From NCBI GenBank assembly GCA_021647945.1, contig JAKITT010000002.1:38627-102626 (forward strand): a stretch of 64,000 bases of DNA, written 5' to 3'. The notes beneath the pieces are model-generated. The model was given only the letters and a program-made list of their open reading frames with translations, had not been told where the DNA came from and did not search any database. The DNA comes from Candidatus Polarisedimenticolaceae bacterium (GTDB lineage Bacteria > Pseudomonadota > Gammaproteobacteria > Chromatiales > Chromatiaceae). Of the stretch, positions 11,011-19,244 are shown in pieces. The translations under genes and the position numbers were made by a program. Every line of letters begins with the position of its first letter. The first letter of the stretch is position 1.

Positions 11011-12086
11011 AGGCATCGCTACGCGGCAAACTCGATCAAATTGCCGAGCGCTTTGAGGAGATCACCGCCCTACTTGCAGAACCAGAGGTGCAGGCCGACC
11101 AAAACCGCTTCCGCGACCTAGGTCGTGAGTATGCACAGCTCGAACCACTTACACAGTGCTACGCCGATTTTCTCTCCATCGAAGAGGAGATTGAAGGGGC
11201 CAAAGAGATGCTGGACGACCCGGAGATGGCCGAGCTAGCACAAGAGGAGCTAGCCGATACTGAGTCACGTCGCAAAGCTTTGATTCCAGAAATCCAGCGC
11301 CTACTGATCCCCGCCGACCCCAATGATGAGCGCAATATTTTCATCGAGATTCGCGCGGGAACCGGCGGTGCTGAAGCGGCCATCTTCTCCGGTGATCTGC
11401 ACCGCATGTATCTACGCTACGCCGAGCAGCAACGCTGGCAGGTCGAAATCATCAGCGAGAGCTTGGGTGAACATGGCGGTTACAAAGAGATCATCTGCCG
11501 TATCACCGGTAAAAACGTCTATTCACGTCTGAAATTTGAGTCGGGCGCACATCGTGTACAACGCGTTCCTGAAACAGAATCACAGGGCCGAGTACACACC
11601 TCCGCCTGTACGGTCGCCATTCTGCCTGAGGCAGATGCTATCGATGAAATTGAGATCAACAACAGCGATCTACGCATCGATACCTACCGCGCCTCGGGTG
11701 CCGGTGGCCAGCATGTCAATAAGACCGATTCAGCCGTACGCATCACCCACCTGCCAAGTGGTGTAGTTGTTGAGTGTCAAGATGAACGCTCCCAGCACAA
11801 AAACAAGGCGAGGGCTCTGTCACTCCTACAGGCTCGCCTGCTCTCCTCTGCACAAGAGGTGCAACGGAGTGAGCAAGCACAGGATCGTCGCTTACAAGTG
11901 GGCAGCGGCGATCGCTCCGAACGCATTCGCACCTACAACTTCCCACAGAACCGCCTCACGGACCACCGCATTAACCTCACACTCTACAAACTGGATGAAG
12001 TGATGGCAGGCAACATCGATCAGGTGATTGAACCGCTACTCAGGGAGTACCAGGCCGATCAGTTAGCGGCACTGGGTGAGGAGTAG
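11007..12086 (+). CDS. prfA: Peptide chain release factor 1
   Basis: 359 residues. It reads UAA and UAG stop codons and releases the peptide. The GGQ catalytic loop reads G-A-G-G-Q-H-V-N near residue 232. The stop-codon recognition tripeptide appears as P-E-T, where many RF1 proteins have P-A-T or P-V-T. It overlaps hemA by 4 bases and is followed by prmC, whose product methylates the GGQ glutamine. Confidence 0.97.
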   Translation: MKASLRGKLDQIAERFEEITALLAEPEVQADQNRFRDLGREYAQLEPLTQCYADFLSIEEEIEGAKEMLDDPEMAELAQEELADTESRRKALIPEIQRLLIPADPNDERNIFIEIRAGTGGAEAAIFSGDLHRMYLRYAEQQRWQVEIISESLGEHGGYKEIICRITGKNVYSRLKFESGAHRVQRVPETESQGRVHTSACTVAILPEADAIDEIEINNSDLRIDTYRASGAGGQHVNKTDSAVRITHLPSGVVVECQDERSQHKNKARALSLLQARLLSSAQEVQRSEQAQDRRLQVGSGDRSERIRTYNFPQNRLTDHRINLTLYKLDEVMAGNIDQVIEPLLREYQADQLAALGEE

Positions 12087-12142
12087 CACAGATCACAACC
12101 CCCTCCATCCGTGATGCACTAAGTGAAGCGACCAGCCGCCTC

Positions 12143-12961
12143 GTGCAATCCAATATCCCCGACAGCACGCCTACACTGGAAGCAAAACTCCTACTCAGCC
12201 ACCTGCTGCAAAAAGATCAGAGCTATCTCTATGCATGGCCTGAGAAACAGCTCAAAGCAGCCCAATGGTCAATCTACCAGCAGCTCATCCAACGACGAAT
12301 CAGCAATGAACCCATCGCCTACATCACAGGCCAACGTGAGTTCTGGTCACTCACATTCAGGGTAACACCTGCCACACTCATCCCCCGACCAGAGACAGAG
12401 CAGCTGGTTGAACTAAGCCTGCACTACCTTCACAACAAAACAGAGTGTCACATTCTTGACCTCGGCACGGGCAGTGGTGCCATTGCCGCAGCGATCGCCA
12501 GCGAACGACCCCACTGGTGCATCACCGCCACCGATGACTCTGATCAAGCGCTGGTCATTGCCAAAGAGAACTTCCAAAACCTAAAATTGAACAACATCAC
12601 CCGCTATCTTGGCAACTGGTACGACGCACTACCCGCTGGCAGCCAGTTTGACATCATCATCAGCAACCCCCCCTACATCACCCACAGCGACCCCCACCTA
12701 CAGCAGGGCGACCTCACTTGTGAACCTCTCTCCGCACTCGCCTCCGGCTTAGATGGCTTAGATGATATTCGCCAAATTATCAAACAGGCACCTCAGCACC
12801 TAAAGCAGCAGGGCCGGCTAATTTTGGAGCATGGTTATGAGCAGGGGAGAGCGGTACGCAGACTGTTAGCTGAAGCAGGACTCCAGCAAGTAAAAACCCA
12901 TCAAGACCTATCCGGACTCGACCGTATCAGTGAAGGCATATGGAACTTGGATGAAGCTTAA
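12143..12961 (+). CDS. prmC: Release factor glutamine methyltransferase
   Basis: At least 272 residues. It methylates the Gln of the GGQ loop in RF1 and RF2. The SAM motif D-L-G-T-G-S-G-A-I-A and catalytic N-P-P-Y are clear. The first canonical start is the GTG at 12143, which lacks a ribosome site. The frame is open back to 12080 and encodes about 17 more residues (I-R-D-A-L-S-E-A-T-S-R-L) resembling a normal PrmC N terminus. That stretch has no ATG, GTG or TTG. The true start may therefore be a rare codon such as ATC at 12092 or 12107. Confidence 0.93.
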   Translation: MQSNIPDSTPTLEAKLLLSHLLQKDQSYLYAWPEKQLKAAQWSIYQQLIQRRISNEPIAYITGQREFWSLTFRVTPATLIPRPETEQLVELSLHYLHNKTECHILDLGTGSGAIAAAIASERPHWCITATDDSDQALVIAKENFQNLKLNNITRYLGNWYDALPAGSQFDIIISNPPYITHSDPHLQQGDLTCEPLSALASGLDGLDDIRQIIKQAPQHLKQQGRLILEHGYEQGRAVRRLLAEAGLQQVKTHQDLSGLDRISEGIWNLDEA

Positions 12962-13017
12962 CGTCTCACCCAGGGTACCACCCTACCCGCTTGGTTAAAC
13001 ACTAAGAGATGCGACAA

Positions 13018-13064
13018 AAAAATGCCCCACCTAAATCCTATTAAGTGAGGCATCTGCTTTTTTC
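13018..13064 (+). terminator. Terminator after hemA-prfA-prmC
   Basis: The stem ATGCC-CAC pairs with GTG-GGCAT around an internal mismatch. It is followed by CTGCTTTTTTCTT on the plus strand and preceded by a run of A, so it could act in both directions. Confidence 0.65.
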
Positions 13065-13167
13065 TTCCGTTACCGTCCTTGAAAGGGTGAACATCCTTGT
13101 TCGCGTCCAATGCGATATTGGCTTTCCTTGTCGGCAAAGACTATATCGAACCCACTAAATTTTAGAT

Positions 13168-13205
13168 GTAGGAATTTGCCTAAAGATTTGTAGGCCAATT
13201 CCTAC
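13168..13205. repeat. GTAG-type inverted repeat
   Basis: Two 15-base arms beginning GTAGGAATT and ending AATTCCTAC, with one mismatch, surround an 8-base spacer. It looks like a REP-type palindrome or a convergent terminator between prmC and the higBA operon. The rest of 13065-13257 shows nothing I can name. Confidence 0.45.
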
Positions 13206-13257
13206 GCACCTCTCTTGCTAAGTTATTGGTAGGTAGATGTAAATATTAAAGCAAGAG

Positions 13258-13536
13258 TCAAGCAGCATCGGTCTTATGTCGCGCCTGCCACATATCGTAG
13301 TCAAGCTGCATTCCTGCCCACACCTCTGCCTTTCCTCCACCCTCAACACCGAGCCAAGCTTCTATACGTAACGCCATTTCAGTAGAGATAGAGGCTCGTT
13401 CGTTAATCACTCGTGATAGCGCCGCCCTAGAGCAACCTAGTCGTCGAGCCGCCTCAGTTACACTCATATTCAACTCTGGGAGAATATCTCCCCTCAAAAT
13501 GCTACCTGGATGTGGTGGATCAAACATTATGTTCAT
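13258..13536 (-). CDS. higA: HigA-family antitoxin (HTH, XRE/VapI type)
   Basis: 92 residues with an N-terminal P-P-H-P-G-S-I-L motif typical of the HigA family and a helix-turn-helix at about residues 25-60 (V-T-E-A-A-R-R-L-G-C-S-R-A-A-L-S). It neutralises the HigB toxin and represses the operon. It is encoded after the toxin with an 11-base gap, the toxin-first order of higBA modules. Confidence 0.9.
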   Translation of the reverse strand: MNIMFDPPHPGSILRGDILPELNMSVTEAARRLGCSRAALSRVINERASISTEMALRIEAWLGVEGGGKAEVWAGMQLDYDMWQARHKTDAA

Positions 13537-13547
13537 ATCATCAACCT

Positions 13548-13826
13548 CTAGTGATAATCCTGGTAATTAACCAAAATCGCGTCGCCATTCTCAAAAGCAA
13601 AAGTTAACCGCCAATTGCCACTCACATTGACGGACCATTCTCCCACTAGGCCCCCACTCAATTGATGCAATTTCCAACCAGGAACATTCATCTCTTCTGG
13701 CCTTGTCGCACGGTTAAGCGCACCTAACTGACGCCGCAACTTATCGACATGAGTGGACTGCACACCGGCTTTTAAACCGGTTTCAAACAACCGTTTAACC
13801 CCTTTATGCCGAAAGCTTTTGATCAT
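13548..13826 (-). CDS. higB: HigB-family mRNA interferase toxin
   Basis: 92 residues from the ATG at 13826. The frame extends to 13862, but the shorter form matches the family start M-I-K-S-F-R-H-K-G. The RelE-like fold signatures W-S-V-N-V-S-G-N-W-R-L-T-F-A-F and the C-terminal Y-Q-D-Y-H are intact, so the toxin is probably functional: a ribosome-dependent mRNA endonuclease. TCGC...GCGA flanks AACGTT just upstream (about 13837-13852) and could be an operator. Confidence 0.9.
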   Translation of the reverse strand: MIKSFRHKGVKRLFETGLKAGVQSTHVDKLRRQLGALNRATRPEEMNVPGWKLHQLSGGLVGEWSVNVSGNWRLTFAFENGDAILVNYQDYH

Positions 13827-13922
13827 ATAGCAAAGTGTAGCTCGCAACGTTACGCGATACAATCATAACTTTTTAACTAGCAATCGAGAACCAATAAAGA
13901 TCCCTGCTGCAAGCGGATGAGG

Positions 13923-14160
13923 CATCCCATTTGTAGGTTCGCCTTCAGGCGAACGTATGCGACTGAAGCCGCACCTATAGAAATATTTCGCTGTACCAAC
14001 AGTAGGCGCTTTAGGCGAGCAGCGGGGGGGTCACTAACCGTCTGCATAGTAGGAGGCTTGAAGAAAGTTCCTAAAAGGGGCTATTTGTTACGTGCTTATG
14101 CTTAGGCAAAATAGCCTCCTAACTGGTTGAAAACAAATATAACCACAGAGAGCACAGAGA
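13923..14160 (+). repeat. Dispersed repeat, copy 1
   Basis: About 240 bases are shared with 35904-36177. Shared blocks include the GTAGGTTCGCC palindrome, AGTAGGCGCTTTAGGCGAGC, CCTAAAAGGGGCTATT and TAGGCAAAATAGCC. It ends in AACCACAGAG. The similar open frames through the two copies look like by-products of shared sequence rather than genes. The origin is unknown; a decayed non-coding mobile element is the simplest reading. Confidence 0.7.
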
Positions 14161-14195
14161 ATCCAAATACTTTTTTCTCTGTGTTCTCTGTGGTT
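14141..14195. repeat. Long CACAGAG inverted repeat
   Basis: Two 20-base arms (AACCACAGAGAGCACAGAGA and its complement, one mismatch) are separated by 15 bases. It lies exactly between dispersed repeat copy 1 and the truncated toxin gene, so it may mark the breakpoint that removed the toxin's 5' end. Confidence 0.7.
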
Positions 14196-14196
14196 T

Positions 14197-14433
14197 ATTC
14201 TTGTTGGCCGTTACCACGAAGCCACTGACATTGATGAGGCGGTACAGGCCGTTTCAACCAATCCCGATATTGGTGTGCGGAAAAAGGGAGATTTATCAAA
14301 ACTCTTCGTCTACAAATTCCGCAGCCAGAATCAACACTGGCTCTTGGGTTACACCCGCGACGATAGCGTTCAACTGATCTATCTTGAGGCAGTTGGACCA
14401 CACGAAAACTTTTATCGCAACCTTAAACGTTAA
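14197..14433 (+). pseudogene. RelE/ParE-family toxin, 5' truncated
   Basis: The frame reads G-R-Y-H-E-A-T-D-I-D near 14206 and runs to a TAA at 14431. It contains the family signature G-D-L-S-K-L-F-V-Y-K-F and the end G-P-H-E-N-F-Y-R-N-L-K-R, typical of RelE/ParE toxins. The first 20-25 residues and the start codon are missing; the frame runs into the CACAGAG inverted repeat. No partner antitoxin follows. It is a remnant of a second toxin-antitoxin locus. Confidence 0.7.
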
Positions 14434-14491
14434 GGGAACTTTACCATTGGGGGTGGTCACCAGTAAAAGAGTCGCCGTAATTGGCACAATA

Positions 14492-14528
14492 CGTAGGGCG
14501 GATAAGCTTGCGCCATCCGCCGCATGGG
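14492..14528 (+). repeat. REP element, right of RAYT (plus orientation)
   Basis: It starts CGTAGGGCGGATAAGC and folds GGCGGAT against ATCCGCC. The GTAG before the stem is the hallmark recognised by RAYT transposases. It lies opposite in orientation to the copy at 15111-15147, so the two bracket the RAYT gene. Confidence 0.75.
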
Positions 14529-14542
14529 CAAGCTTACAAAAC

Positions 14543-15076
14543 CTACCCACGCTCCCCAGCCTGAATATCCTCAACCACATCACACCCCCAATTCTCAGGA
14601 TAAACACCTCTTGCAACTAATCGGTGAAAGGTCGAGTAAGGCCAATCGGAAACAGCCACCACCCATCCATGCTTGACCGGATTGAAATGAATGTAATCCA
14701 TATGAGCGGTGTAGTCTTCATCATTCCGTATCGCATGCTCCCAAAACCGTCTTTGCCAGATACCCCGTTCTTTGCGACGAACGCGCACCTTGGAAAGATA
14801 CTCCCTCTTGGGCAAGCCTTTGGAGAAACCTTTTTTGATCTCCCGCCAACGTCCGGAGTAATCATCATCCTCTGTCGGCAGCGTCCAGATGCAGTGAATA
14901 TGGTCGGGTAATATTACGCAGGCATCAATGTGGAAAGGTCTTTTCTGTTTTACCTTGCGAACAGACTCCCTAAGCAGCTCTATATTGTCGGTCAAGAGTG
15001 CTTTGTCTCTTTCCAATAAATTTATGGTGAAAAAATAGCTTCCTCCGGGGATTCGGCATCGTCTGTAATTGGGCAT
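14543..15076 (-). mobile_element. REP-associated tyrosine transposase (RAYT)
   Basis: 177 residues of the Y1/IS200-like HUH superfamily. The His-x-His metal-site motif reads P-D-H-I-H-C-I-W near residue 57. The C-terminal signature Y-I-H-F-N-P-V-K-H-G near residue 132 is the RAYT hallmark. RAYTs are single-copy domesticated transposases linked to the spread of REP palindromes, and REPs lie on both sides here. The reading frame is intact. Copies of its 5' end occur at 16776 and 18261. Confidence 0.92.
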
Positions 15077-15110
15077 ATGTGGAGTATAACGAAATGGGGG
15101 GGGGGTAGCC

Positions 15111-15147
15111 CCATGCGGCGGATGGCGCAGGCTTATCCGCCCTACGG
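15111..15147 (-). repeat. REP element, left of RAYT (minus orientation)
   Basis: On the minus strand it reads CGTAGGGCGGATAAGCCTG, the same unit as 14492-14528. It lies immediately upstream of the RAYT start, behind a G-rich tract. Confidence 0.75.
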
Positions 15148-15230
15148 GCTGTAGAAGCCTCTATTGCCGTTCTTCATCTAGGGCACTGAGCCAGTCAGTT
15201 TATAGTAGAGTGTGTATGGTTGTGGAGATG

Positions 15231-15268
15231 AATACTGTCGGTTTTGCAGAGACAAAACCGACAGTATT
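15231..15268. terminator. 16-bp perfect inverted repeat after the OprO/P-type porin
   Basis: AATACTGTCGGTTTTG pairs perfectly with its complement around a 6-base loop (CAGAGA). It is 66 bases past the porin stop on the minus strand. There is no T-run, so it may be a strong pause/stabiliser hairpin rather than a classical terminator. Confidence 0.5.
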
Positions 15269-15334
15269 ATTAGGTTGTCAGATTTAGGGCAAATCTGCTG
15301 CGTGAACTTTATACCAACTCATGAAATATCCGAG

Positions 15335-16495
15335 CTAGAAAACGTACTGAGTTTGTAAAAATAGCTCATCTTGATCCTTGCCATCCACGCCGTCCAGGTT
15401 ACTGCCCTGGCGATAGGAGAGTTGTGCCTTGATGTCCTGCTTGTGCAGGAACCAGTTGACCCCCACTGAGTTACGCGTCCAGGCCTTATCATACTCATCG
15501 GCATCCATCGACTGAAAACCGGCAACCAGCTCCAGCGTTGATGGAATGACCATATAACCACCCTCCAGCGCCATCTGTCTCAATGTGGCATCGCCATCCT
15601 TGAATAGTCCGCCGGTATAGCTGTTGTCCACCGTGCTGGCTTTAATTAGGTTGTACTGGGCATCCACTGAGAACCCCGCGTTGCGATAGGCTGTACTGAT
15701 CTCGATGCCATTAGCGCGATCTACATCCACTTTGCTGCCGCCCATGTGATTTCCTGCTGCATCTGTGAAAGTATTATTGTCACCATCATTACTCCAGCTG
15801 AAGGCACCAAGGCCGATGGTCGCTTTCTGCTCCCTCTTGAAGTCACCCTGTGATCGTTTCAGATAGCCAAACGGGTGGAAATCGACTCGACCACCCACGA
15901 CCCAACCCTCATTCCAGTCCTCGTCGTTGTTAACAGGGGTGTCAAAATCGAGTTTTTTATTGTCTGGATCAAGATTCATACCGCCAAAAGAGAGAATGTA
16001 GCTGATACGTTTATCCTCGGTATGTCCATTAAACCGGAGGCCCAGCATATATTCTGGTGCGCCGTAGTTATGATCGCCGACAAAGCTGCGCTCTACCAGC
16101 TGGGTTTTTTTAGAGGAGGTCATTGTCTCTCGTGAATAGCCTGTTTTTACATTACCAACGTAGATTTTTCCGCTGGAGAGACCTTTATACATCATATAGG
16201 CTGTTTTGACCGATAGCTCATTATCATCGCCAGCTTTGCCCATATCCCATTGCAGTTTTCCTTCCCAGTTTTTGTGTAGACTTCCTATGATGAAAGGGCG
16301 AAAGCGGCGGAAAAAAATCTTGTCTGTATCACTTCCTTGATCCGGTGATATTTGATGATACTGGATCTGTATTCGCCCGCCGATCTTTACATATTTTTCG
16401 CCCTCTTCGTGGACAGTGATTCCTGCTGCATTTGCAGCGGTAAAGCAGGTTGTAGATATCAGGGCTAAGCCCATAATAGTGATCCGATTTTTCAT
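15335..16495 (-). CDS. OprO/OprP-family (phosphate-selective) porin
   Basis: 386 residues. The signal peptide ends near A-A-N-A-A, followed by the Porin_O_P start (V-K-I-G-G-R-I-Q-I-Q-Y-H). The barrel alternates aromatic strands and closes with the C-terminal Phe recognised by BAM. Family members pass phosphate or polyphosphate, but specificity cannot be read here. A tandem 11-bp repeat resembling a Pho box lies about 80 bases upstream, which supports phosphate control. Confidence 0.85.
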   Translation of the reverse strand: MKNRITIMGLALISTTCFTAANAAGITVHEEGEKYVKIGGRIQIQYHQISPDQGSDTDKIFFRRFRPFIIGSLHKNWEGKLQWDMGKAGDDNELSVKTAYMMYKGLSSGKIYVGNVKTGYSRETMTSSKKTQLVERSFVGDHNYGAPEYMLGLRFNGHTEDKRISYILSFGGMNLDPDNKKLDFDTPVNNDEDWNEGWVVGGRVDFHPFGYLKRSQGDFKREQKATIGLGAFSWSNDGDNNTFTDAAGNHMGGSKVDVDRANGIEISTAYRNAGFSVDAQYNLIKASTVDNSYTGGLFKDGDATLRQMALEGGYMVIPSTLELVAGFQSMDADEYDKAWTRNSVGVNWFLHKQDIKAQLSYRQGSNLDGVDGKDQDELFLQTQYVF

Positions 16496-16575
16496 TGGTG
16501 GTCTATCCTCGCATGTGCTATCAGAAATTAAGTATGAAGGTTAATAAGTCTCTATTACGATTATCTTACCGAAGC

Positions 16576-16597
16576 GTTACATCTCAGTTACATCTCA
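16576..16597 (-). promoter_or_regulatory. Pho-box-like tandem repeat
   Basis: GTTACATCTCA occurs twice in direct tandem with 11-bp periodicity; on the porin's coding strand it reads TGAGATGTAAC repeated. PhoB sites are two 7-bp repeats with 11-bp spacing (consensus CTGTCAT/CTGTNAC), so TGTAAC-N5-TGTAAC is a reasonable match. A TAAGAT hexamer follows at about -10 distance. The repeat is seen; PhoB control is inference. Confidence 0.5.
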
Positions 16598-16696
16598 ATT
16601 ATACCGCTATCAATAATGATTATCAATTGCGTTTAGTGGCGGCGCCATTATTGCGGTTACCGCCACCCGAGAGAGAGACAATAAAATCAGCCAAGG

Positions 16697-16719
16697 GTGG
16701 GCACGGGTTTTGTGCCCAC
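16697..16719. repeat. GTGGGCAC palindrome
   Basis: GTGGGCAC and GTGCCCAC flank a 7-base spacer. It is the same motif as in the paired repeat at 19099-19179. The remainder of 16496-16775 holds only the porin leader and a GTGGCGG/CCGCCAC repeat. Confidence 0.5.
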
Positions 16720-16775
16720 GCGGCAATTATGCAACAACACATTTGAATAGCGTGAGTATCAAAGTTGGGAGCAAA

Positions 16776-16857
16776 CTGTAATTGGGCATATGTGGAGTAT
16801 AACGAAATAGGGGGGATAGCCCCATGCGGCGGATGGCGCAGGCTTATCCGCCCTACG
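16776..16857 (-). repeat. Copy of the RAYT 5' flank plus REP
   Basis: 82 bases almost identical to 15064-15147: the first codons of the RAYT gene, its G-rich upstream tract and the REP CGTAGGGCGGATAAGC. No transposase body is attached. It looks like a mobilised or recombined 5' terminus of the RAYT unit. Confidence 0.75.
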
Positions 16858-16901
16858 TATCAACGAGTCTGACCCCTTGAGTTTCCTTCTTGGCGCACCA
16901 C

Positions 16902-16929
16902 AAAAAACGGGACCCGAAGGTCCCGTTTA
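16902..16929 (-). terminator. Intrinsic terminator of the general porin gene
   Basis: On the minus strand AAACGGGACC pairs with GGTCCCGTTT around a TTCG tetraloop and is followed by a T-rich run. It is 22 bases after the porin stop. Confidence 0.9.
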
Positions 16930-16951
16930 TCACAGCAAATCTAAATGTAGC

Positions 16952-17968
16952 TTAGAATTTGTGCTGTAGACCAAAGGCGATGGTGTCGAAATCACCGGTG
17001 CTGCCTGTGTCATCTTTATCATATGAGTCATAGATGGCGTAGACTTTGGTGCTTTTGCTCAGGTTGTGGTCAAGACCGACGGTAACAACTTTGTGGTCAA
17101 GGTCGCTGGCGCCAGCTGCTTCAACAGTCTGCTGACCGTAACCCAGTTTCACAGCACTACTGCCAAAACCGAAGGTGGCATAGGCTTTAGCGGTAGTAGA
17201 ATCACTATCCTTAACGCCGCTTATAGATTCAACCTTTGCAGCCACTATAGCCAGTTTAATGCTGTTGATGGTGTAACCCAGACCCAGGCGTGTTCGCTTT
17301 TCACTCTCTGCATTAGCCACACCAAGAGCTGTCCAGGTGTCATCTTTAACGACTTCATAACCAAGACCGGCGTAGATGGGGCCATTGCTATACATACCAG
17401 CCAGGGAGTAGACGTTACCCAGCTCATCTGCATCATTGTCTACTGCGCCAGTCTCAACCAATGAGATGGCACCCGCCAGAGTCAGACCGCTCATGCTCGG
17501 ACTGATGTAGGCAATTACACTACCAAGACGACGCTCATTAAACATTCCGTGAGGGCCACCTGTGTTCACATCTTGGTCGGCAGTGGTGTTGGCGAATGGA
17601 TCCAAGCTATCAGCAGCAATCTTGTAAGGGGTGTCATGGCGGCCCAACAGTGCGGTACCAAAATCACCGGCCAAACCAACATAGGTGTTACGTCCTTTTA
17701 CCAAACCGTTGTTACCAAGTGTTCCCTGAGTCGCGCTTGTTAGAGAGTACTCAATTTTGTAGATGGCTTTCAGACCATTACCCAGATCTTCAGAACCTTT
17801 GATGCCGAAGTTAGAGGTGGAATCTCCCATGCTCCAACCAGCCTCATCCATATTGTTATCTTTTTCTACAGTGTAGTTAATTTTGCCATAGACGGTAGGG
17901 GCGGCTTGAAGGGCCATTGGCGCGGCCAGTGCGGCGGCGATAGCCAGTGATACGATTTTTTTGTTCAT
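16952..17968 (-). CDS. General porin (Gram-negative OmpC-like, Porin_4 type)
   Basis: 338 residues from the ATG at 17968, which has GGGAG at the right spacing; an in-frame ATG at 18040 is too far upstream. The signal peptide ends at A-L-Q-A, followed by the classic porin start A-P-T-V-Y-G-K-I-N-Y. The constriction-loop landmarks R-N-T-Y-V-G-L and L-G-R-H-D-T-P-Y are present, and the barrel ends in L-Q-H-K-F. It is a trimeric diffusion channel with unknown selectivity. Confidence 0.93.
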   Translation of the reverse strand: MNKKIVSLAIAAALAAPMALQAAPTVYGKINYTVEKDNNMDEAGWSMGDSTSNFGIKGSEDLGNGLKAIYKIEYSLTSATQGTLGNNGLVKGRNTYVGLAGDFGTALLGRHDTPYKIAADSLDPFANTTADQDVNTGGPHGMFNERRLGSVIAYISPSMSGLTLAGAISLVETGAVDNDADELGNVYSLAGMYSNGPIYAGLGYEVVKDDTWTALGVANAESEKRTRLGLGYTINSIKLAIVAAKVESISGVKDSDSTTAKAYATFGFGSSAVKLGYGQQTVEAAGASDLDHKVVTVGLDHNLSKSTKVYAIYDSYDKDDTGSTGDFDTIAFGLQHKF

Positions 17969-18260
17969 GAAGAACTCCCAGTTGGGTTGATTAAATTTGT
18001 TTACGGACGAAATAGTAGATGAGGCAAAAGGCCTTTGCAAGGCTTTTTGACAAAAAAAGCGACATATTTTGTATTTGTTGTTTTTTTACGACATTAGCTT
18101 GCGCTATTTCTCTGGAATGTCTCGTAAGTTACTGAAGAGAAAGGGTGTGCACTGCTGGATCTATCTGTGGCGACAAATGTGACCAGAGCTTTCATGCAGT
18201 TGCAAGAGGCATAAAAGCCGCACACACACAAAATATAGGTGTTTTTGGAGAGTGATCCAT

Positions 18261-18308
18261 TCAAAAATAGCTTCCTCCGGGGATTCGGCATCGTCTGTAA
18301 TTGGGCAT
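18261..18308 (-). pseudogene. 15-codon remnant of a RAYT gene
   Basis: On the minus strand the first codons of the RAYT gene are reproduced exactly, including the ATG and P-N-Y-R-R-C-R-I-P-G-G-S. The frame stops right afterwards at a TGA. Similarity to 15031-15110 runs from 18263 to about 18345 and ends before the REP is complete. It is a truncated third copy of the RAYT 5' end. Confidence 0.75.
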
Positions 18309-18380
18309 ATGTGGAGTATAACGAAATGGAGGGGATAGCCCCATACGGAAGGTGCCGACCGGGAATCGAGAGTGGTATGG

Positions 18381-18406
18381 GATTCCCACGGGGGACCGTG
18401 GGAATC
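18381..18406. other. 11-bp hairpin in a long intergenic stretch
   Basis: GATTCCCACGG pairs with CCGTGGGAATC around GGGA. It lies in 18346-18591, which has no convincing gene and no similarity to the other repeats that I could see. The stretch could be part of a decayed element. Confidence 0.35.
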
Positions 18407-18591
18407 AGTACTCAACCAGCTAAAGCCGTAGTTTTTTGCAGAAGTAAGCACCGACAAACGACGTAAAAGGTACCGGATCCCTTTACCGCTTTACCGGTTT
18501 TTATGTCAACGGGAACTAATCTATCGTTCCGGCCTCAGATTTCCGTAGGTTCTCTATAATGTTAGGGTTGATGTAGCAAAATTGGCTTGCA

Positions 18592-18972
18592 GTGAGTAAA
18601 AAAGGGGCGTACTTTTCGGTTATGGCAAACTCAGTGGGCAAAAGCATGACTAAACTACTGCTGATCATCACTCTGATGTTTCAGCCAGTCATGCTCTCCT
18701 ATGCCATGGCGAGTATGGTTCACTCTCACCAACAAGCCACATCATCCATGGATCACCACACCCTGCATAAGATGGGTGATCAACACGCTTCTGATGCGGA
18801 TGCCAGCGATAATATATTGGATGATTGCTGTAACAGCGCCGCTTGTTGTCCTGCTGCAACGATCGTTGCTACCGAGATAGCACGCTCTGCACCTTCTACA
18901 CTGTTTATCCACTTCTACTCCCCCTCTTGGCCGGTCATTGACCTCTCGGCTGAAATCAAACCTCCTCGATAA
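18592..18972 (+). CDS. Small exported Cys/His-rich protein, putative metal-responsive
   Basis: Up to 126 residues from GTG at 18592; ATGs at 18622 and 18646 are alternatives. The last leaves a clean signal peptide (M-T-K-L-L-L-I-I-T-L-M-F). The mature part has several His and Met residues and the cysteine cluster D-D-C-C-N-S-A-A-C-C-P-A. It precedes a cusCBA-type operon, so copper or silver binding or sensing is likely, as in CopL-like proteins. I do not recognise the family with certainty. TATAAT at 18555-18560 may be its -10. Confidence 0.6.
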   Translation: MSKKGAYFSVMANSVGKSMTKLLLIITLMFQPVMLSYAMASMVHSHQQATSSMDHHTLHKMGDQHASDADASDNILDDCCNSAACCPAATIVATEIARSAPSTLFIHFYSPSWPVIDLSAEIKPPR

Positions 18973-19098
18973 TTAATCATGCAATTCCAACCATCAATTT
19001 ATGATGGCTTGGCTCTGATGCGGCGCATCTCACGCGCGCTTATGATTTAACTATTTGCTGCACTTTGTGCATCGGTTGATCGGTTCTCTCTGCCAATC

Positions 19099-19179
19099 CG
19101 TAGGGGGGTACGTTTTGTGTACCCACCCATTGCACGACACGGGAGCATGGTGGGCACAAAAAAACGTGCCCACCCTACG
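19099..19179. repeat. Paired GTAG repeats (BIME-like)
   Basis: CGTAGGGGGGTACG...GTACCCACC on the plus strand faces CGTAGGGTGGGCACG...GTGCCCACC on the minus strand, with 20 bases between. Both start with GTAG and contain an internal palindrome, the layout of bacterial interspersed mosaic elements. Confidence 0.6.
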
Positions 19180-19244
19180 TATGCTGCTTCCTAAATTATC
19201 CTGCTGAAGGGGTATTCGTGTTTAGAGAATCGAGGAGTAACTCT

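Noticed and set aside
13917..14105. 62-codon ORF similar to the one at 35925-36122
   Set aside because: The similarity comes from the shared dispersed repeat; no ribosome site, no domain and a mixed composition.
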